Shown here in pieces: positions 34,341 to 42,880 of a stretch of DNA of 64,000 nt. The first letter of the stretch is position 1. Each line of letters begins with the position of its first letter. Made by a program: the position numbers and the translations under genes. The DNA is from Hyphomicrobiales bacterium (GTDB lineage Bacteria > Pseudomonadota > Alphaproteobacteria > Rhizobiales > JACESI01): contig JBDWKL010000028.1 of NCBI GenBank assembly GCA_039973685.1, positions 1 through 64,000 on the forward strand. The letters are read 5' to 3'. The notes under the pieces were generated by a model that saw nothing but the letters and a program-made list of their open reading frames with translations, did no database searches and was not told the origin of the DNA.

Positions 34341-36137
34341 TTACAGCGTTTTCAAATATTCGATCAGCGCCTTTGCGCCTTCAGGGTCGTTCGACCAGTC
34401 TAGCTTATAAGTGTTGCTGTCGGCGCTAATGTCTTTGTCGTGACCTTGGTTGCTTAAAACCTCGGCTATCTTGGTGTCAAAGACGTAAGCGGCAGAATTC
34501 TGATCTTTATCGGATAAAGGCATTTGCCATGAAAAGCCCAGTTTGGTCTTGTCGTAAGATAATCTGCTTTTCACAAATTGATCGGGTCTACTTTTAGGCA
34601 TCAGCAGGTGGTAGAGCGTTGGGATAGAGCCATTATGGAGGTAAGGGGCTTGTGCCCATATGCCACCAAGGGGAAGGGCGTTGTATCCAAGCTGCTGGCC
34701 TGAGTCTGCCATGATCAGGTCTTCGCGGCCAACAAGCGAAACGCCGTCAAACTCGGCGCAAGGGCGCGCGGATTGACCGTGTATTTTTACTTCCGTGGAA
34801 GGCGAACAAACGCTTGCAAGACGCGCTACTCCCGCATCGCGAATGGGGGAGGTTACAATCTTGGCGCGATTAAATTCTGTTCCTAGGTTGTCATAGACTG
34901 TGCCGTTATTATCGCGATGGCAGGCACTACAATTTTCTTCAAAAAGAGCGCGGCCTTTGCTCGCAAGTTTGGTATCCACCTCAAAAGGATAAACAGGGGC
35001 GGGTAGAGCGCTCAGCAACTTGCTTGAATAAGCGGAAACACGAATATCATTGTCGTTCAAGCCCGAGGTTAGCTGAGCTGCAAGGTTGCGGTAAATCGGC
35101 AGCGGAATATTGCCGTTCCATTGGCCGCCGCCGTTATGAATATTGAGCTTGTCACTGTCCCAGCTAACTTTCCGTCTATCTTGCTGCCATACGGCCATGA
35201 AGTCGGTTATGCCTGGTGTTGGTGGTTTGATAAACCACCAAGCAATAAGGCGATCAAAAAAGCCCTCTATTTTGTTGAAGCCGCCGGTGGTGCTGATGCC
35301 TGTTGCGTCCGCCATGCCGGGCGTACCATCCCAAAAAGCCTGACCGAGCGCTTTGTAACTTTGATCCTTTAAGATCTCTAAGGCCTCATAGTCTTGTTCT
35401 GCTTTGGTTATGAAGGCATCAATGAGTTTCGGTGCTTGACGCTTAAAGTTTTCAATTTGGGAGCGTTCATAGTCTGCGTTTAGGTGGCGGCCTTGGTATT
35501 GGTAGTTTTGATAAAAGTAATTCGGGTTTTCCGCGTGAACTTTATCGAGCGCGTTTAAGAAAATAGTCGAGGCTTTTTCGCGCTTGCCAGCGTCGTCCCT
35601 TGCGCCGTCAACAATGGCTTGCACAGATTTGAAAATGCGCAGTTTGAATTGAACGATGTTGAATTCTGAATTAATCCCGCCATCAAGATAAATGGTCTTG
35701 TCATCATCGTCTTTGATGCGGCCAATATGGCAAGAGCCACAGGTTACACTTGTGTAATCGACGCTATCGGTTGGCAGAGTTTCTCGATTGAAAAAGCTCA
35801 GGCCTATGCCGCTTGCGATGGGGTAATTGAGGTCACGTTCATCGTGGAAGAGACCAACGACATCAAGGAAATTCTCTTTGCTGCCCCAATGCTCAGGCGC
35901 GACCCGTGGGAGTAATTTTAAAAGAATGAAAGGTATGCCGTCGCTCTGACTGAATGCATGTTTGGCAAACCATGCATAATCAACGCGGTGTTTTTGGAGA
36001 TAAGCTTCATGTGCTGCGCGGCGAAACGTCTGCTCAGCTTGCCAAGTTGCTGCGGTGTCTTGGGCGCGTAACGAGCCGAGATTCGTGGAAACAGCGAGAA
36101 TAAAAAAAGTCAAAATGGCTTTAATCGAGATAGACAT
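34341..36137 (-). CDS. Periplasmic di-heme cytochrome c (RoxA / c-peroxidase-like)
   Basis: A 598-aa protein with a signal peptide (about residues 1-25, ending SLRAQ). It has two c-type haem motifs, CGSCH (Cys133-His137) and CSACH (Cys403-His407). The C-terminal segment APYLHNGSIPTLYHLLMP is typical of the di-heme peroxidase/RoxA superfamily. The ATG at 36137 has GGAAC upstream and gives a proper signal peptide; an ATG at 36209 would add 24 residues. It is divergent from a second, larger relative at 36345. RoxA-type enzymes cleave polyisoprene, while others act as peroxidases or mature proteins; which applies here cannot be told. Confidence 0.85.
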   Translation of the reverse strand: MSISIKAILTFFILAVSTNLGSLRAQDTAATWQAEQTFRRAAHEAYLQKHRVDYAWFAKHAFSQSDGIPFILLKLLPRVAPEHWGSKENFLDVVGLFHDERDLNYPIASGIGLSFFNRETLPTDSVDYTSVTCGSCHIGRIKDDDDKTIYLDGGINSEFNIVQFKLRIFKSVQAIVDGARDDAGKREKASTIFLNALDKVHAENPNYFYQNYQYQGRHLNADYERSQIENFKRQAPKLIDAFITKAEQDYEALEILKDQSYKALGQAFWDGTPGMADATGISTTGGFNKIEGFFDRLIAWWFIKPPTPGITDFMAVWQQDRRKVSWDSDKLNIHNGGGQWNGNIPLPIYRNLAAQLTSGLNDNDIRVSAYSSKLLSALPAPVYPFEVDTKLASKGRALFEENCSACHRDNNGTVYDNLGTEFNRAKIVTSPIRDAGVARLASVCSPSTEVKIHGQSARPCAEFDGVSLVGREDLIMADSGQQLGYNALPLGGIWAQAPYLHNGSIPTLYHLLMPKSRPDQFVKSRLSYDKTKLGFSWQMPLSDKDQNSAAYVFDTKIAEVLSNQGHDKDISADSNTYKLDWSNDPEGAKALIEYLKTL

Positions 36138-36344
36138 GAACTGTTCCAATTTAAACGCGCGAAGGAGCGGTGTTAACGCATAAAGGGCGTCTCGTTTTCG
36201 TCTCGACATAATTTATCATCAAGCTTCTATCTGGCCAATCTATTTTGGCTGTCAAATGTGATCAAGATTAGGTCAATTGTGAATAGACTTGGCCTTATCT
36301 CGTCAGTATACATGCTTATTAAGCAATAATTTCGGGAAGTGCTT

Positions 36345-38384
36345 ATGAAGCGAATATTTTGGTTTGTATTACCTGTACTTATACTGGAAGCAATATTTAT
36401 TGGTACTCAATATTTTTCAGGCCAAAACTATAGTGAGGGTGCCTATAAGGCATCGCCTGACGATCCTGCGATTAATGTTGAGCTGGATCAAGGCTGGGAT
36501 GATGAATCGAGAGCATTTTGGTATGAGGCAACCCAAGGTTCGCGCCTTTTGCCGCTTGAATGGATGGAAGCGCTGGAGCAGCGGGGATCCACGGCTCTTT
36601 TTATGGATCCAGACCACGTAGAATCTCATAACTTTATTCCAAGAAGAGTCCATGTGCCCGATCGTGAGAATTTGGCGCAGCTGACGCTTGGAATGGCGCT
36701 CAATAATCAATCTGACCTTAATTTTTCGCGCACTCAATTACGATGGAAGCCGAACCAAACAGATAAAGAATATTGGGCTGGATTTACCTGTTCTGCCTGC
36801 CATACCTCCCGTATCACCTACAAGGGGCAGGAAATGAGAGTTGATGGTGGTGGTTCGCTTATGAACTTCCAGTCATTTATGTATGAGTTCAATTTAGCGC
36901 TTGAAGAGACGTATATCGAAAAGGCCAAGTGGGACCGTTTTGCGTCGAAGATTTTGGTGGATGCTGAAGCTAAGGCTGAATATGGCGACAAACTGAGAAC
37001 CGAGTTTAAAAAGGTTCTTGATTGGCAAAAACGAGAGGCTTCTAGCAATTTCACCTTCGTCAAATATGGGTATGGCAGGATTGATGCCTTTGGCCACATC
37101 TACAACAAGATCGCCTTGCTGCTTAAAGATGGCGATCAAGAATTTAACCAGCCTGATGCGCCGGTAAGTATCCCTTTCATCTGGAGCGCGCCGCAATACA
37201 ATAAGGTGCAATATAACGGTGCTGCACCACGGGTTTATTTTTGGGGTGTTGATGTTGGTGCACTTGCCAGAAATATGGGCGAATTTATTGGTGTTTTTGG
37301 GGATGTGACCGTTGAGAAAAAGATCGATAAAGATGGTTTTGCATCAAGCGTTGATCTTAAAAATCTATACAGCCTTGAAAAATCAACAGAACATATGCGC
37401 TCGCCTAAATGGCCGACAAAGATTTTTGGTCCCCATGATGAAGAGGAAAAAAAGAACGAGGCAAAGCTCGTTGCGCGAGGGGAGGACCTTTATCAACAAA
37501 ATTGTCTTCTGTGCCATGATGTGGTCGACCGCACGGATACAAAGCGGGACATCGTTGTTCAGGAGAACTATCTAGCAAGCTCGGCGAAAATTGCTGAAGA
37601 GCGATTACAGTACCTTCCTAAAAACCTACACAATCAGCGCATCGAAAAACTGTCTACCGATCCTTGGATGGCGTGCAATGCTTATTCAGCGACGCTGCGC
37701 ACAGGATTGTGGAGCAGTGATCGGGCGGTTGCGTCTAATGTTGATTTCAAGAGTATTGAGCGCGGTGATCCTGTTGCCTTGGGTGAGAAGATAGAAGCAA
37801 GTAAGCTTTTGAGCCTAACGGTTGCGGGTATTCTGGCTGCCAATCAGAGCAATGTGACTGAATTGATTGGTACTAGCTTCTTAAGTGCGCCGAGTATTCC
37901 CAGAGGAATAGGTGGAATTGATGATGACGCGTCCGTGGTTGAGCTGGGCAGCGAATGGCAAAACTACGATCGAAAGACTGATAAAGCGAAGCGTTTGGAA
38001 GACTGTTTGCGGGTCTGTCTCCTGCTTTCGGGACATGATGTAAGAAACAATTATCTCGGTTACACAAGTCGCCCTTTGAATGGCATATGGGCAACAGCGC
38101 CTTTCTTACACAATGGATCGGTTCCTACATTGTATGATTTACTCTTGCCTGCAGACCAGCGTCCTAATTGGTTTTGGACGGGCAGTTATGAATATGATCC
38201 AGTTAAGGTCGGTTTCATCACCAATAAAACGGAAGCAAATCGTTTTCTGTTTGAGGCGCGTAACAGTACGGGTGGTGCTTTGAACTCTGTTGATGGCAAC
38301 ACCAACCGAGGGCATGATTACGGCAATGAAAAGTTTAGCGACGAGGATCGCATGGCGCTCATCGCTTATTTGAAAACATTATAG
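36345..38384 (+). CDS. RoxA-like di-heme cytochrome c, membrane-anchored
   Basis: A 679-aa protein with an uncleaved-looking N-terminal hydrophobic helix (about residues 4-20). The haem motifs are CSACH (Cys149-His153) and CLLCH (Cys387-His391). Near the C-terminus it has APFLHNGSVPTLYDLLLP followed by QRPNWFWTGSYEYDPVKVGF, which I associate with the RoxA/RoxB-like branch of di-heme enzymes, as does the roughly 680-aa size. The ATG at 36345 has GGGAAG upstream; a GTG at 36339 is the alternative. A catalase-like haem protein follows 12 bp later and is surely co-transcribed. A dioxygenase acting on an unsaturated lipid or terpenoid is a reasonable but untested idea. Confidence 0.85.
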   Translation: MKRIFWFVLPVLILEAIFIGTQYFSGQNYSEGAYKASPDDPAINVELDQGWDDESRAFWYEATQGSRLLPLEWMEALEQRGSTALFMDPDHVESHNFIPRRVHVPDRENLAQLTLGMALNNQSDLNFSRTQLRWKPNQTDKEYWAGFTCSACHTSRITYKGQEMRVDGGGSLMNFQSFMYEFNLALEETYIEKAKWDRFASKILVDAEAKAEYGDKLRTEFKKVLDWQKREASSNFTFVKYGYGRIDAFGHIYNKIALLLKDGDQEFNQPDAPVSIPFIWSAPQYNKVQYNGAAPRVYFWGVDVGALARNMGEFIGVFGDVTVEKKIDKDGFASSVDLKNLYSLEKSTEHMRSPKWPTKIFGPHDEEEKKNEAKLVARGEDLYQQNCLLCHDVVDRTDTKRDIVVQENYLASSAKIAEERLQYLPKNLHNQRIEKLSTDPWMACNAYSATLRTGLWSSDRAVASNVDFKSIERGDPVALGEKIEASKLLSLTVAGILAANQSNVTELIGTSFLSAPSIPRGIGGIDDDASVVELGSEWQNYDRKTDKAKRLEDCLRVCLLLSGHDVRNNYLGYTSRPLNGIWATAPFLHNGSVPTLYDLLLPADQRPNWFWTGSYEYDPVKVGFITNKTEANRFLFEARNSTGGALNSVDGNTNRGHDYGNEKFSDEDRMALIAYLKTL

Positions 38385-38396
38385 GCGGTTTGTTAG

Positions 38397-39542
38397 ATGT
38401 CACGGTTGAGTAAAACCTTAAAAATAGCAGGGTTAAGCCTTATAGGCGTGACCGCGATTTTGTGGGGAGCGGATAAATTTGAGAACAAATTGCCGCCAGA
38501 GCTGAGGGGCGCGGAAGATCTTGAGCGTGCAACGTTTGATGCGATCATCAAACAAATTATTGCGGACTTGGAAGGGGCAACTCGTGCTCAGCCAGGAACG
38601 GTAACGCGGGATGCACATGCGAAATCTCATGGCTGCTTGAAGGCAACGTTTGAGGTTGAAGACGAGTTGCCTCAGAATTTGAAGGTGGGCATGTTTGCCA
38701 ATGCGGGCGCGGAATATAAGGCGTGGGTGCGCTTTTCCAATGGTGCTTTCAAACCTCGCCATGATATTGATTTTGATGGCCGTGGTTTAGCGTTGAAAAT
38801 TCTCAATACGCCACCAACAACCAAAGCATCGGAAACGGGGCCTGTTGATCAGTTTGATATTCTTCTTGGCAATTATCCGGTTTTCTTCTCACCTAATCCA
38901 GTGGACTATTTCGACTTTGTGAAAGCTGGGGTTCTTATTGGCAAACCCGATGGCTTGAGAAAATATTTCATGCCAAATTTAAATCCATTCAGCTGGCGTA
39001 TACGGCCATTTATAGATGCTTACACAAACAGCAGTTTGGAAATTACCACGCCGCTCAACATGCAGTATTTTTCAATGTCGCCTTATGGTTTCGGTGACAA
39101 GCAACAGATTAAATATACAGCAAAGGCGTGCACAGTAGACCAAGCCGATGTCGTGTTAAATCTCGATAAGAGCAACCCTAATTATTTAAGGGGAAATTTG
39201 AAAAAGCATCTCGATGTTGCGCCTGCGTGTTTTGCGTTATCTGTACAGGTCAATGACGGGTCGGTTTCTGTTGAAGATGCATCAGCGGACTGGAGCGAGG
39301 ACGTGATGCCGTTTCAAGAAATTGGCCGCATCAAAATTCCAAAGCAGGATTTTGCGAACGCCCATAGTGACGATTTTTGCGAGCATTCAGATTTTAATCC
39401 AGCAAGAACGCCCGATGAATTTCAGGCATTGGGTGGTCTTAATCGTCTAAGAAAAGAGGTCTACACGGCGATTTCTGGTTATCGGCATGGGCGTAATGAG
39501 AGAGCCGTATCAGACCCTCATCTTGCTTGGGACAAGGAATAG
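38397..39542 (+). CDS. Catalase-superfamily haem protein (small, cAOS-like)
   Basis: A 381-aa protein with an N-terminal membrane or signal helix (about residues 8-24). The distal-His region is AHAKSHGCLKATFEV and the substrate channel segment YKAWVRFSNGAF...DFDGRGLALKI. The proximal side is HSDFNPARTPDEFQALGGLN followed by RLRKEVYTAISGYRHGRN. This short catalase-related family is distinct from classical catalases (about 480 aa or more) and includes relatives of coral allene oxide synthase that act on fatty-acid hydroperoxides. It starts 12 bp after the RoxA-like gene. Processing a peroxide made by its di-heme partner is an attractive inference. Confidence 0.82.
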   Translation: MSRLSKTLKIAGLSLIGVTAILWGADKFENKLPPELRGAEDLERATFDAIIKQIIADLEGATRAQPGTVTRDAHAKSHGCLKATFEVEDELPQNLKVGMFANAGAEYKAWVRFSNGAFKPRHDIDFDGRGLALKILNTPPTTKASETGPVDQFDILLGNYPVFFSPNPVDYFDFVKAGVLIGKPDGLRKYFMPNLNPFSWRIRPFIDAYTNSSLEITTPLNMQYFSMSPYGFGDKQQIKYTAKACTVDQADVVLNLDKSNPNYLRGNLKKHLDVAPACFALSVQVNDGSVSVEDASADWSEDVMPFQEIGRIKIPKQDFANAHSDDFCEHSDFNPARTPDEFQALGGLNRLRKEVYTAISGYRHGRNERAVSDPHLAWDKE

Positions 39543-39601
39543 CCTAGAGCTAGAACTAGAGAGGGCTGTTGTGGCCTCTCACCTGCTGAAAGCATTGAAT
39601 T

Positions 39602-39868
39602 TGTAAAAAGCGAAAAAAGCGGACGCATGAGACTTATCAAGTTGTCGAAGGCGAATTTAAAGGAGACCGCCATAGCCACAGGGCTATCCGCTTTTCAGGT
39701 GATGTTGGAGACATTTTTGATGCGCGATATAATCCGCGGCAGGGGAAATTCCAAACTTTAACCGGTATTTTCTTATGGGGGATTGGCAGTTTATTTATGG
39801 CACTTTTCGGTGTTTGGATGTTCAGGTGTCGCGAATACATAGCAAGCCGTGTCGTAGGCCTAACCTAG
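39602..39868 (+). pseudogene. 5'-truncated remnant of a DUF3592-like membrane protein
   Basis: The frame from 39602 to the TAG at 39866 has no good start but reads as protein. It contains GEFKGDRHSHRAIRFSGDVG, then DARYNPRQGKF, then a membrane helix (LTGIFLWGIGSLFMALFGVW). The order 'V-G-D, Y-x-P, then hydrophobic helix' resembles the C-terminal half of DUF3592 proteins. The N-terminal half is missing, with a stop just upstream at 39596. Alternatively this is non-coding sequence that reads well by chance. Confidence 0.4.
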
Positions 39869-39891
39869 TAGGCGGCCTGGAATGAAATCAG

Positions 39892-40140
39892 GTGGACCAA
39901 TTCAGTGGGGGAGGATCAGCCAACGACAAGATTGCGTTCAGACGCTTGACTGGCTCACGGTCTGGCAATGTTATGAAATTTGATAAATCAGAACTCGAAG
40001 CGTTTTATCGTGGAATGCGATGGAAAACACAAAGGTTGCACAAAGGGTCGTTTGACGATGCAATCAAAGCCTTGGTTATGATTATGGTAATGATTGAAGG
40101 GGTTCTAAAACAAACAACCTATTTAAAAACAAGAATTTAA
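39892..40140 (+). CDS. Small hypothetical protein beside tRNA-Ser
   Basis: A possible 82-aa protein from GTG 39892, or 55 aa from ATG 39973. The C-terminal part (FDKSELEAFYRGMRWKTQRL, then FDDAIKALVMIMVMIEGVL) reads like amphipathic helices of a real protein. No ribosome-binding site is convincing and no family is recognised. It ends 10 bp before the tRNA-Ser 3' end and follows a broken gene, so it could itself be a remnant. Confidence 0.35.
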   Translation: MDQFSGGGSANDKIAFRRLTGSRSGNVMKFDKSELEAFYRGMRWKTQRLHKGSFDDAIKALVMIMVMIEGVLKQTTYLKTRI

Positions 40141-40150
40141 ATAGAATTAG

Positions 40151-40240
40151 TGGCGGAGACGAAGGGATTCGAACCCTCGATACGGTTCCCCGTATACGCC
40201 CTTAGCAGGGGCGCGCCTTCAGCCACTCGGCCACGTCTCC
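40151..40240 (-). tRNA. tRNA-Ser (GCT)
   Basis: A 90-nt class II tRNA. The acceptor stem pairs GGAGACG with CGTCTCC, the anticodon loop CTGCTAA gives GCT, a long variable arm (GTATACGGGGAACCGTAT) follows, the T-loop is GGTTCGAATCC, and CCA is encoded. Confidence 0.97.
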
Positions 40241-40571
40241 ACGGACTGGGTTACAGAAAAGCTAAAGGGATATCAAGCCGAAAACTAAGAAATCAGACAT
40301 AGAATGTATCATCTCGCTGTTTTGGTGTTGAGATTGTCAAATTTTCTTACCGGATTTCAGGTTTGGTGAGTGATTTGGAGGGAAAAAAGTGGCTTGTTCG
40401 CTGTATGCGTTCAACACCATAAGGTGAGGGGGAATTTCAGAAATAAAGCGTGATGGGCTTGATTAAATTCATCATTTACCTTTTATTAACCACGGTGCGG
40501 GCGGCCTTTGCGGGTCGCTTGATGTGGTGCGCTTACTTTTAAATCTGATGCTCAAGGGAGCAAGTAAGCCA
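40241..40571. other. Intergenic region, tRNA-Ser / small secreted protein
   Basis: 331 bp with no credible gene. It should carry the tRNA-Ser promoter (minus strand) and that of the 105-aa gene (plus strand). A TTGACA-like hexamer on the minus strand (40335-40340) has no clear -10 partner. Confidence 0.4.
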
Positions 40572-40889
40572 ATGATGAAAATAACAATGCTTAAGTCCGT
40601 AACACTCGCTTTGTCGATGCTTGTGACTGGTTTTGCAGCAACCGTTCCTGCCAATGCGTTGGTGGTTGTTGAAGAAAATGCCGGTGTGAACATCATCCGC
40701 AATGTGAAGACTTTTTCAGCCTTTACAAAACAAGTGCGCGACAAGCGCTCAATTGGATCCTCAACCTTGATAAAGCCTGAGCAGACATTGAGCGATCAGG
40801 AAATCGCGCGCTGCAATCGCCGCGCACGAATCATTTCAGTTGCAGATAATGCGACCGTTGTCCGTTCTGGGGCAGGGTACTGCCAATAG
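40572..40889 (+). CDS. Small secreted protein of unknown function
   Basis: A 105-aa precursor with a strong signal peptide (about residues 1-28, ending TVPANA). The mature part of about 78 residues is basic and has two cysteines (IARCNRRAR and the C-terminal GYCQ) that could form a disulphide. Two adjacent ATGs (40572 and 40575) are possible starts. An in-frame ATG at 40524 would spoil the signal peptide. It is convergent with rlmB, 7 bp apart. No family was recognised. Confidence 0.65.
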   Translation: MMKITMLKSVTLALSMLVTGFAATVPANALVVVEENAGVNIIRNVKTFSAFTKQVRDKRSIGSSTLIKPEQTLSDQEIARCNRRARIISVADNATVVRSGAGYCQ

Positions 40890-40896
40890 ACGAGAG

Positions 40897-41724
40897 TTAA
40901 GCCTCGCTGCTTGTCTTTCCAAGATGCTGCCGCGCTAGGTAAAGCGATAGGGCGGCGGCATTTGATACGTTGAGGCTTTTAATCTCGCCGGGCATGTCCA
41001 AACGCGCCAGAATGTCACAGCGTTCCCGTGTGAGGCGTCTTAGGCCTTGGCCTTCGGCGCCAAGCACAAGAGCGATCTTGTTACCGTGTAAGCTCTCGGT
41101 CATGTCTTTGGGGCCTTCGCTATCAAGGCCAACGGTCAAGAAGTCGAAGCTTTGGAGCTTATCAAGCGTCTGCGCGAGGTTGCTCACTTGTATCATCTCA
41201 ATATGATCTAATCCGCCAGAAGCGATTTTTGCCATGAGGCCATTTTCGCGCGGTGCGTTCTTGTGCGTTGAAATTACGGCTTCAGCGCCCAAAGCAACGG
41301 CTGAACGAATAATTGCGCCGACATTATGCGGGTCGGTGATTTGATCCAGCACGACAACCAACGACATGGTATCAGCATCATGAATGTCGCCACCTTCTAA
41401 GGGGCGGGTGATAAGGGCGAGGCCTTGGTGAACGGCACCAGCGCCCGTGATTGCATTGATCTCATCATTATCAACGACAGCAATGGTAAGCCCACGCGCT
41501 TTGGCTTCATCAAAATGTTTGTCGGCAGCCTGTTCCGTTGCGAGGAATCGTTTGATCTGTCGGTTCGGGTTTGCGATCGCAGCTGTAACGGCGTGCGAGC
41601 CATAAAGCACAATTTCGTCACCACTAAGTCCAAGAGAGGGGCGCTTCTTCGGCTTTGTCGTGTGTCTTTGTTGTTTTTTTTGATCACCCGACTTTGAGGA
41701 ATTTTGGTTGCGTCTCGTGCTCAT
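40897..41724 (-). CDS. rlmB: 23S rRNA (guanosine-2'-O-)-methyltransferase, TrmH/RlmB family
   Basis: A 275-aa SPOUT methyltransferase that would 2'-O-methylate a guanosine in 23S rRNA. An N-terminal basic tail precedes the substrate-binding domain (YGSHAVTAAI). The SPOUT motifs are all present: NVGAIIRSA, LVLGAEGQGLRRL and IKSLNVSNAAALSLY. The ATG at 41724 is preferred over a TTG two codons earlier. It is divergent from the tRNA-Tyr/tRNA-Gly pair. Confidence 0.93.
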   Translation of the reverse strand: MSTRRNQNSSKSGDQKKQQRHTTKPKKRPSLGLSGDEIVLYGSHAVTAAIANPNRQIKRFLATEQAADKHFDEAKARGLTIAVVDNDEINAITGAGAVHQGLALITRPLEGGDIHDADTMSLVVVLDQITDPHNVGAIIRSAVALGAEAVISTHKNAPRENGLMAKIASGGLDHIEMIQVSNLAQTLDKLQSFDFLTVGLDSEGPKDMTESLHGNKIALVLGAEGQGLRRLTRERCDILARLDMPGEIKSLNVSNAAALSLYLARQHLGKTSSEA

Positions 41725-41825
41725 GTTCAAGCGTATCCATGGTTTTGTGTTTCACAATTTCACCATCCCTAGACCCTTCAACCAAGAAAGAACAGAGAGA
41801 GTTGAAATTACCGCGTTATTTTCCA

Positions 41826-41854
41826 TTGACAGGTCGGTTCCATATCGCCATAAA
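41826..41854 (+). promoter_or_regulatory. Candidate sigma-70 promoter for tRNA-Tyr/tRNA-Gly
   Basis: TTGACA (41826-41831), a 17-bp spacer and CATAAA (41849-41854), about 80 bp before tRNA-Tyr. The -35 is perfect and the -10 is weak. Confidence 0.45.
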
Positions 41855-41936
41855 CCAGTTCGATCATCACTGATTACCAGATGATATCCCGTCAAATTTG
41901 ACGAAAGGCGAGCTTACCCGCTCGTTACGTTGATAG

Positions 41937-42021
41937 GGAGGAGTGCCCGAGTGGCTAAAGGGGGCGGACTGTAAATCCGCTGGCTATGCCTACGTTGGTT
42001 CGAATCCAACCTCCTCCACCA
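41937..42021 (+). tRNA. tRNA-Tyr (GTA)
   Basis: An 85-nt class II tRNA. The acceptor stem pairs GGAGGAG with CTCCTCC, the anticodon loop CTGTAAA gives GTA, the T-loop is GGTTCGAATCC, and CCA is encoded. Confidence 0.97.
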
Positions 42022-42059
42022 TCAACCCCTGGTTTTTTGTGTTATAGTGATCAACGGAT

Positions 42060-42133
42060 GCGGGTATAGCACAATGGTAGTGCAGCAGCCTTCCAAGCTG
42101 AATATGCGGGTTCGATTCCCGCTACCCGCTCCA
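42060..42133 (+). tRNA. tRNA-Gly (TCC)
   Basis: A 74-nt tRNA, 38 bp after tRNA-Tyr. The acceptor stem pairs GCGGGTA with TACCCGC, the anticodon loop CTTCCAA gives TCC, the T-loop is GGTTCGATTCC, and CCA is encoded. The pair is probably one transcript. Confidence 0.97.
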
Positions 42134-42880
42134 TAATTAACTCCCAGTTATTTTGTATATCTTGGTTCTCCCACAGCAGGGTTGCTTTCGTTCCAATAAA
42201 TCCAAATGTGGATGGGCTGCGTCACAGAGTGATTTTCGCTGTAATGATAAATTTTAAGCAAACCAGTATGCGCGAAATCTCATAATCGCCATAGCTTCGA
42301 CCATTACTATTTTGAGCTGTAGTTTCTAACGTGCATTCATGGCTAGAAGTAGTTTTATACCTCTACCTGTAGAATAGGGGCTGCATTACCTCAGTGCGTA
42401 AAACAAAATAATCCACTTAATTTATAACAAGAGTAATTGCATAAAAATCAGGCAATTATCGATGAGGCTATAGTAAAATTAGTTTCTCTTGACGATAAAA
42501 GTTGTCTGCGTTGCTCTATGAATACTCTCTCGGTGATATTTTATAAAGTACACTTTTTGGGTGCGGTTTAAATGGTGAAGCATCAAACTGAAAAACCCTA
42601 AGTCTATGTAATTATACTATAATTTCTATCTATCAAATTTGGCGAACATAAGTTGTGGGGAAGGGTGCTGGTGCATGAGGTTGTATTAGCAATCGCAGAA
42701 TGGTCGTTGTGGATTGGAATGTCCAGCGACTAATACTTTAAGAACGCTAATATTGTGATTTGGGAAAATAGCCCGCAAAAAAATACAATTATGATGTTGA
42801 TTAATACTAGCCCGATGGTAGGGTTTTCATTGTAGATTTAACCTACTCAAAAAGCTGAGTTAATTTCTAGGGAGGAAACA
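42134..42880. other. Long AT-rich intergenic region before the polyol operon
   Basis: 747 bp with no credible coding frame on either strand and clearly higher AT content than its surroundings. It must contain the smoE promoter near its right end. No tuf, secE or nusG follows the tRNA pair, although that order is common in alphaproteobacteria. No intact mobile-element gene or terminal repeat was found. Confidence 0.5.

Noticed and set aside
42134-42880. Mobile element or phage remnant after tRNA-Gly
   Set aside because: No integrase, transposase or terminal repeats and no second tRNA end could be found.
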